From Yoonia sp. I 8.24 (GTDB lineage Bacteria > Pseudomonadota > Alphaproteobacteria > Rhodobacterales > Rhodobacteraceae), in assembly GCF_022096995.1 (NCBI RefSeq), contig NZ_JACXGQ010000011.1, positions 1-64,000 of the forward strand: DNA of 64,000 nucleotides. The letters run 5' to 3'. The notes beneath the pieces were generated by a model that was not told where the DNA came from, did not search any database, and saw only the letters and a program-made list of their open reading frames with translations. The translations under genes were made by a program, and so were the position numbers. This document shows, one piece after another, positions 61,755 through 64,000 of this stretch (position 1 is the first letter of the stretch; each line of letters opens with the position of its first letter).

Positions 61755-62477
61755 ATGACGACTTCCACCGTCAAAACGGCAAGCAAATCCGCCTATTGGG
61801 CCGGGGTGCGCGATGGTGTGCCATTTATTTTTGTTGCGGGCCCTTTTGCGCTGTTGTTCGGAGTGATCGCGACGGATGCTGGGCTGACAATTGGTCAGGC
61901 GATGGGTTTTTCCGTTTTGGTCATCGCTGGGGCATCGCAATTTGCGGCTGTACAGATGATTACAGAGAATGCGGGCATCGCGTTCGTGCTTATGGCAGCC
62001 CTTGCGGTGAATTTGCGGATGGCAATGTATTCGGCGTCGCTTGTGCCATTTCTTGGGTCTGCACCTATGTGGCAGCGCGCGTTGGTTTCATATTTGAACT
62101 TTGACCAAACTTATATCACGTCAATCGCCCGCTATGAGGCCCGCCCTGAAATGACGGTGCCGGATCGGGTGATGTATTTTCTCGGCGTGGCGAGTCCGAT
62201 TACCCCTTTGTGGGTGATTATGACATTGGTTGGCATCTTGGCCGGAACCGCGATCCCGGAGGCCTGGGCGTTGGATTTCATCATGCCGATTATGTTTCTT
62301 GCGATGGTTGCACCGATGCTCAAGTCAGTTGCGCATATTGCGGCAGCGGTGGCGTCGATTATCGTGGCCTTGGTGCTTGTGGATATGCCTTCGGGAACGG
62401 GCCTGTTGGTTGCGGCAGGTGTTGCGATGCTGACGGGTGCGGCTGTTGAAGCTTGGATGGAGAAACCTGCCGCATGA
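61755..62477 (+). CDS. azlC: Branched-chain amino-acid exporter subunit AzlC
   Basis: A 240-residue multi-pass membrane protein of the AzlC/YgaZ family. Typical are FIFVAGPFALLFGVIATDAG at the start, FSVLVIAGASQFAAVQMI in the middle and LRMAMYSASLVPFLG. With AzlD it forms a two-component exporter for branched-chain amino acids and analogues. It overlaps azlD by 4 bases and is divergent from fdhD. Confidence 0.93.
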   Translation: MTTSTVKTASKSAYWAGVRDGVPFIFVAGPFALLFGVIATDAGLTIGQAMGFSVLVIAGASQFAAVQMITENAGIAFVLMAALAVNLRMAMYSASLVPFLGSAPMWQRALVSYLNFDQTYITSIARYEARPEMTVPDRVMYFLGVASPITPLWVIMTLVGILAGTAIPEAWALDFIMPIMFLAMVAPMLKSVAHIAAAVASIIVALVLVDMPSGTGLLVAAGVAMLTGAAVEAWMEKPAA

Positions 62478-62809
62478 CGTATAGCGCTGTTGAAATTTGG
62501 ATTGTGATTGCCCTTTTGGGTGTCGGGACGTTTTTGATCAGGTTCTCGTTTTTAGGCCTGATCGGTGATCGTCCGATGCCGCCATTTGTGTTGCGCCTAC
62601 TGCGGTTCACACCCGTTGCGGTGCTACCTGGGATGGTTGCGCCATTGGTGCTTTGGCCCGCAGCGACGGGTGGGCAGCCTGATATTGTCCGCATTTTAGC
62701 CGCGCTTGCCACAGTGGGCGTCGGTCTATGGACGCGCAATGTGCTGTGGGCCGTCTTTGCTGGTGTTCTCACGCTTTACGCAGGTTTGGCGGCTACTGGT
62801 CTGCTGTAA
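62474..62809 (+). CDS. azlD: Branched-chain amino-acid exporter subunit AzlD
   Basis: A 111-residue small membrane partner of AzlC with four hydrophobic segments. The family pattern VGTFLIRFSFLGLIGDRPMP is followed by LLRFTPVAVLPGMVAPL. ATG at 62474 overlaps the azlC stop. Its 3' end overlaps the convergent lipoprotein gene by 17 bases. Confidence 0.93.
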   Translation: MTYSAVEIWIVIALLGVGTFLIRFSFLGLIGDRPMPPFVLRLLRFTPVAVLPGMVAPLVLWPAATGGQPDIVRILAALATVGVGLWTRNVLWAVFAGVLTLYAGLAATGLL

Positions 62810-63407
62810 GCGCTGCGTTTATTTGCGCTGCGGCGATTGATTTGTCGTCTGCATCTGTTTCGCGGTATTCGTGCGTGGTCACACCGGGGAGGCGTGCGAA
62901 ATCCTCTGATACCCGGTTCGGGTCCCACGTCTGACGGAAATCACTGAACCCGGGCAGTTGGCGCAGGATGCGTGACGTCGTGCGGGCGCAATGGGCTTGT
63001 GGGACAGGGCCGTTCGACAGCGCCAGTTGCAAGGCTTGTTCGGCGACTGCTGGAGGGACTTCGATCGTTTGTCCGACCACGTAATAGGTTATGCGGGCAT
63101 GGTAGCTGACGTAATAGGATTCAAGTTCTGGGGTCACCCCAAAAAGAACGTCATTGCGTTCAGGCATGCGGGTTTGTTCAAACGATCCAGCTGGGTCAAA
63201 TATCACGCGCTGGCTTGCATTGATCAAAAGCGCGGTATGGGCCCCGTTGTCGGAGCCGATGTTTTTCATCGTGTATAATGTCAGGTAGGCCGGATCTGGG
63301 TCGCGGTAAATGGCGCGCGATACGATGTCGTCAGGCGCCCAGCTTTCTGTCGCTGAGCATGCGGACAGGGCAAGCGGAAGCCCAGCGATAAACTGACGAC
63401 GATTCAT
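62793..63407 (-). CDS. Lipoprotein with a possible permuted NlpC/papain-like fold
   Basis: A 204-residue lipoprotein: MNRRQFIAGLPLALSAC has an Arg-Arg pair and a lipobox (LSAC near residue 17). The mature part carries GAHTALLINASQRVIFDPAG, with a His in the setting of permuted papain-fold proteins, and HCARTTSRILRQLPGF, where the Cys could be the nucleophile. DUF4105-like proteins share this outline. A peptidase or amidase in the periplasm is possible; unproven. Confidence 0.65.
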   Translation of the reverse strand: MNRRQFIAGLPLALSACSATESWAPDDIVSRAIYRDPDPAYLTLYTMKNIGSDNGAHTALLINASQRVIFDPAGSFEQTRMPERNDVLFGVTPELESYYVSYHARITYYVVGQTIEVPPAVAEQALQLALSNGPVPQAHCARTTSRILRQLPGFSDFRQTWDPNRVSEDFARLPGVTTHEYRETDADDKSIAAAQINAALTADQ

Positions 63408-63414
63408 GGCACAG

Positions 63415-63549
63415 TTAGCCGTTCACGAGGCCGATGAAGATCAAAACGCAAATGCAGATGATTGCGCCTTTGGTCACCATGCTCATAAACCCGTTAAAGG
63501 TTTTTTCTTGCACAGAAATATCCATTTCGCCGTGTTTGTGGTCTGACAT
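63415..63549 (-). CDS. aa3-type cytochrome c oxidase small subunit IV
   Basis: A 44-residue protein, shorter than most ORF filters. The N-terminal MSDHKHGEMDISVQEKTFNG matches the conserved subunit IV opening of alphaproteobacterial aa3 oxidases, followed by one transmembrane helix (about residues 26-42). It packs against the core subunits; function minor. The core oxidase genes are not in this window. Confidence 0.88.
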   Translation of the reverse strand: MSDHKHGEMDISVQEKTFNGFMSMVTKGAIICICVLIFIGLVNG

Positions 63550-63604
63550 GTGTGTATTCCTTTTCGGTCGTTTGTTCACCGCATAACGGATAATTTGGGG
63601 TCTG

Positions 63605-64000
63605 TCACCCGGTCACATCCACGTCGCGATCCAATGCCGCGGCAAGCTGGAACCCGATGCGCGTTGGTTCGGGTTGGTCGATGTTCTTTGGGCTGGCAAT
63701 CAACGTGACATTCAGCTGGCTGACGTGCTGAATAAGTTGGGTTTTGGCGCCTTCGTCATTGACCCCGTAATAGGTGACGATGTCGGGATCGTAATAGCCT
63801 AACCCTTCAATCTTGATAACGCCGGTCAACCCGCCCGCAAGACTCACGCCGATTTCGTGATCATTATCCAGCTGTTTCTCAAAATTCTGGATATACATGA
63901 TGATCCGCTCATAGGCCCATTGCGCGGGGCTTTTCTTGGCGGTTGATTCGTTCAGCGCCTTGGGCAGATCTTTCGCCGAGGGCGAGGGGACATTGGGATC
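63605..64000 (-). CDS. DUF6173 family protein, 5' end outside the window
   Basis: An open frame that continues past the window edge; 131 residues are visible, lacking the start. The internal Met near 63898 is not the true start, because family-like residues (SPAQWAYERI) lie upstream of it. Motifs include DHEIGVSLAGG and IEGLGYYDPDIVTYYG, typical of DUF6173, a Rhodobacterales protein of unknown function. Confidence 0.82.
   Translation of the reverse strand, partial: DPNVPSPSAKDLPKALNESTAKKSPAQWAYERIIMYIQNFEKQLDNDHEIGVSLAGGLTGVIKIEGLGYYDPDIVTYYGVNDEGAKTQLIQHVSQLNVTLIASPKNIDQPEPTRIGFQLAAALDRDVDVTG

Noticed and set aside
1-64000. tRNA, rRNA, insertion sequences or integrase genes
   Set aside because: No tRNA cloverleaf motif, rRNA segment, transposase or integrase reading frame was recognised in any interval.

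Overview
The window reads as chromosomal DNA of a marine alphaproteobacterium of the Roseobacter group (Rhodobacterales). The grounds are family content: a 44-residue aa3-type cytochrome oxidase subunit IV, DUF2794, DUF1244 and DUF6173 proteins, a ferritin-like/VIT1 iron exporter with an Irr-type box, a PrtD/PrsE-type secretion pair, ETF-ubiquinone oxidoreductase and a DgcN/DgcA D-amino-acid operon. Loktanella/Yoonia/Octadecabacter relatives are plausible, but genus cannot be fixed from the sequence alone. Gene density is very high, many neighbours overlap by 4 nt (ATGA/GTGA), and no gene-free stretch exceeds 300 bases. I saw no rRNA, tRNA, CRISPR array, transposase, integrase or prophage.

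Layout. 0.1-2.7 kb: exported TPR protein and ispE. 2.7-5.1 kb (minus): FAD oxidoreductase, rsmD and a HAD phosphatase, divergent from a Prx5-type peroxiredoxin. 5.7-12.3 kb (minus): type I secretion ABC protein and adaptor, then RidA, GDPD, FemAB-like, phhB and MscS. 12.5-17 kb: small exported protein, PBP1A-family enzyme, glnK-amtB. 17.2-20.1 kb: dgcN, dgcA and a D-amino-acid transaminase, an apparent D-Glu/D-amino-acid catabolic operon. 20.3-24.7 kb: outer-membrane barrel, DUF1244, pyk, rpmI-rplT, GH104-like muramidase. 24.8-29.7 kb: pheS and pheT separated by an AT-rich DUF2513 gene, a palindrome cluster and an ASCH gene. 29.7-37.8 kb: GST, mscL, divergent ald/Lrp, YHYH protein, asd, EamA permease, MuiA-like protein. 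37.8-45.8 kb: ETF-QO, greA, AEC permease, fghA, DUF188, HAD, ornithine-cyclodeaminase family, alpha/beta hydrolase. 45.8-51.6 kb: MFS permease, zapE, beta-carbonic anhydrase, M17 aminopeptidase and NlpC/P60 peptidase. 51.6-56.5 kb: hemP with partner, DUF2794, I78 inhibitor lipoprotein, glutathione-dependent formaldehyde dehydrogenase, TetR regulator with a small exported protein, and mbfA. 56.5-61.7 kb (minus): fdhD, YcxB-like gene, mobA, mobB, a MoeA fused to an RNase H-like domain, GNAT, i.e. a molybdenum-cofactor operon. 61.7-64 kb: azlCD, lipoprotein, cytochrome oxidase subunit IV, partial DUF6173.

Functional themes are nitrogen and amino-acid handling (glnK-amtB, ald/Lrp, dgc operon, azlCD), iron control (mbfA with Irr box, hemP), molybdenum cofactor supply for formate dehydrogenase, formaldehyde detoxification (frmA and fghA, about 11 kb apart) and cell-wall turnover (PBP1A, muramidase, NlpC/P60). 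The signals least explained by known annotation are long inverted repeats whose 3' arm reaches the ribosome-binding site of glnK and of pheS (both contain TTGCAA), a TetR operator set at 55.1-55.5 kb, two AT-rich genes sitting inside otherwise typical operons, and two families of short dispersed palindromes, one with compensatory base changes.
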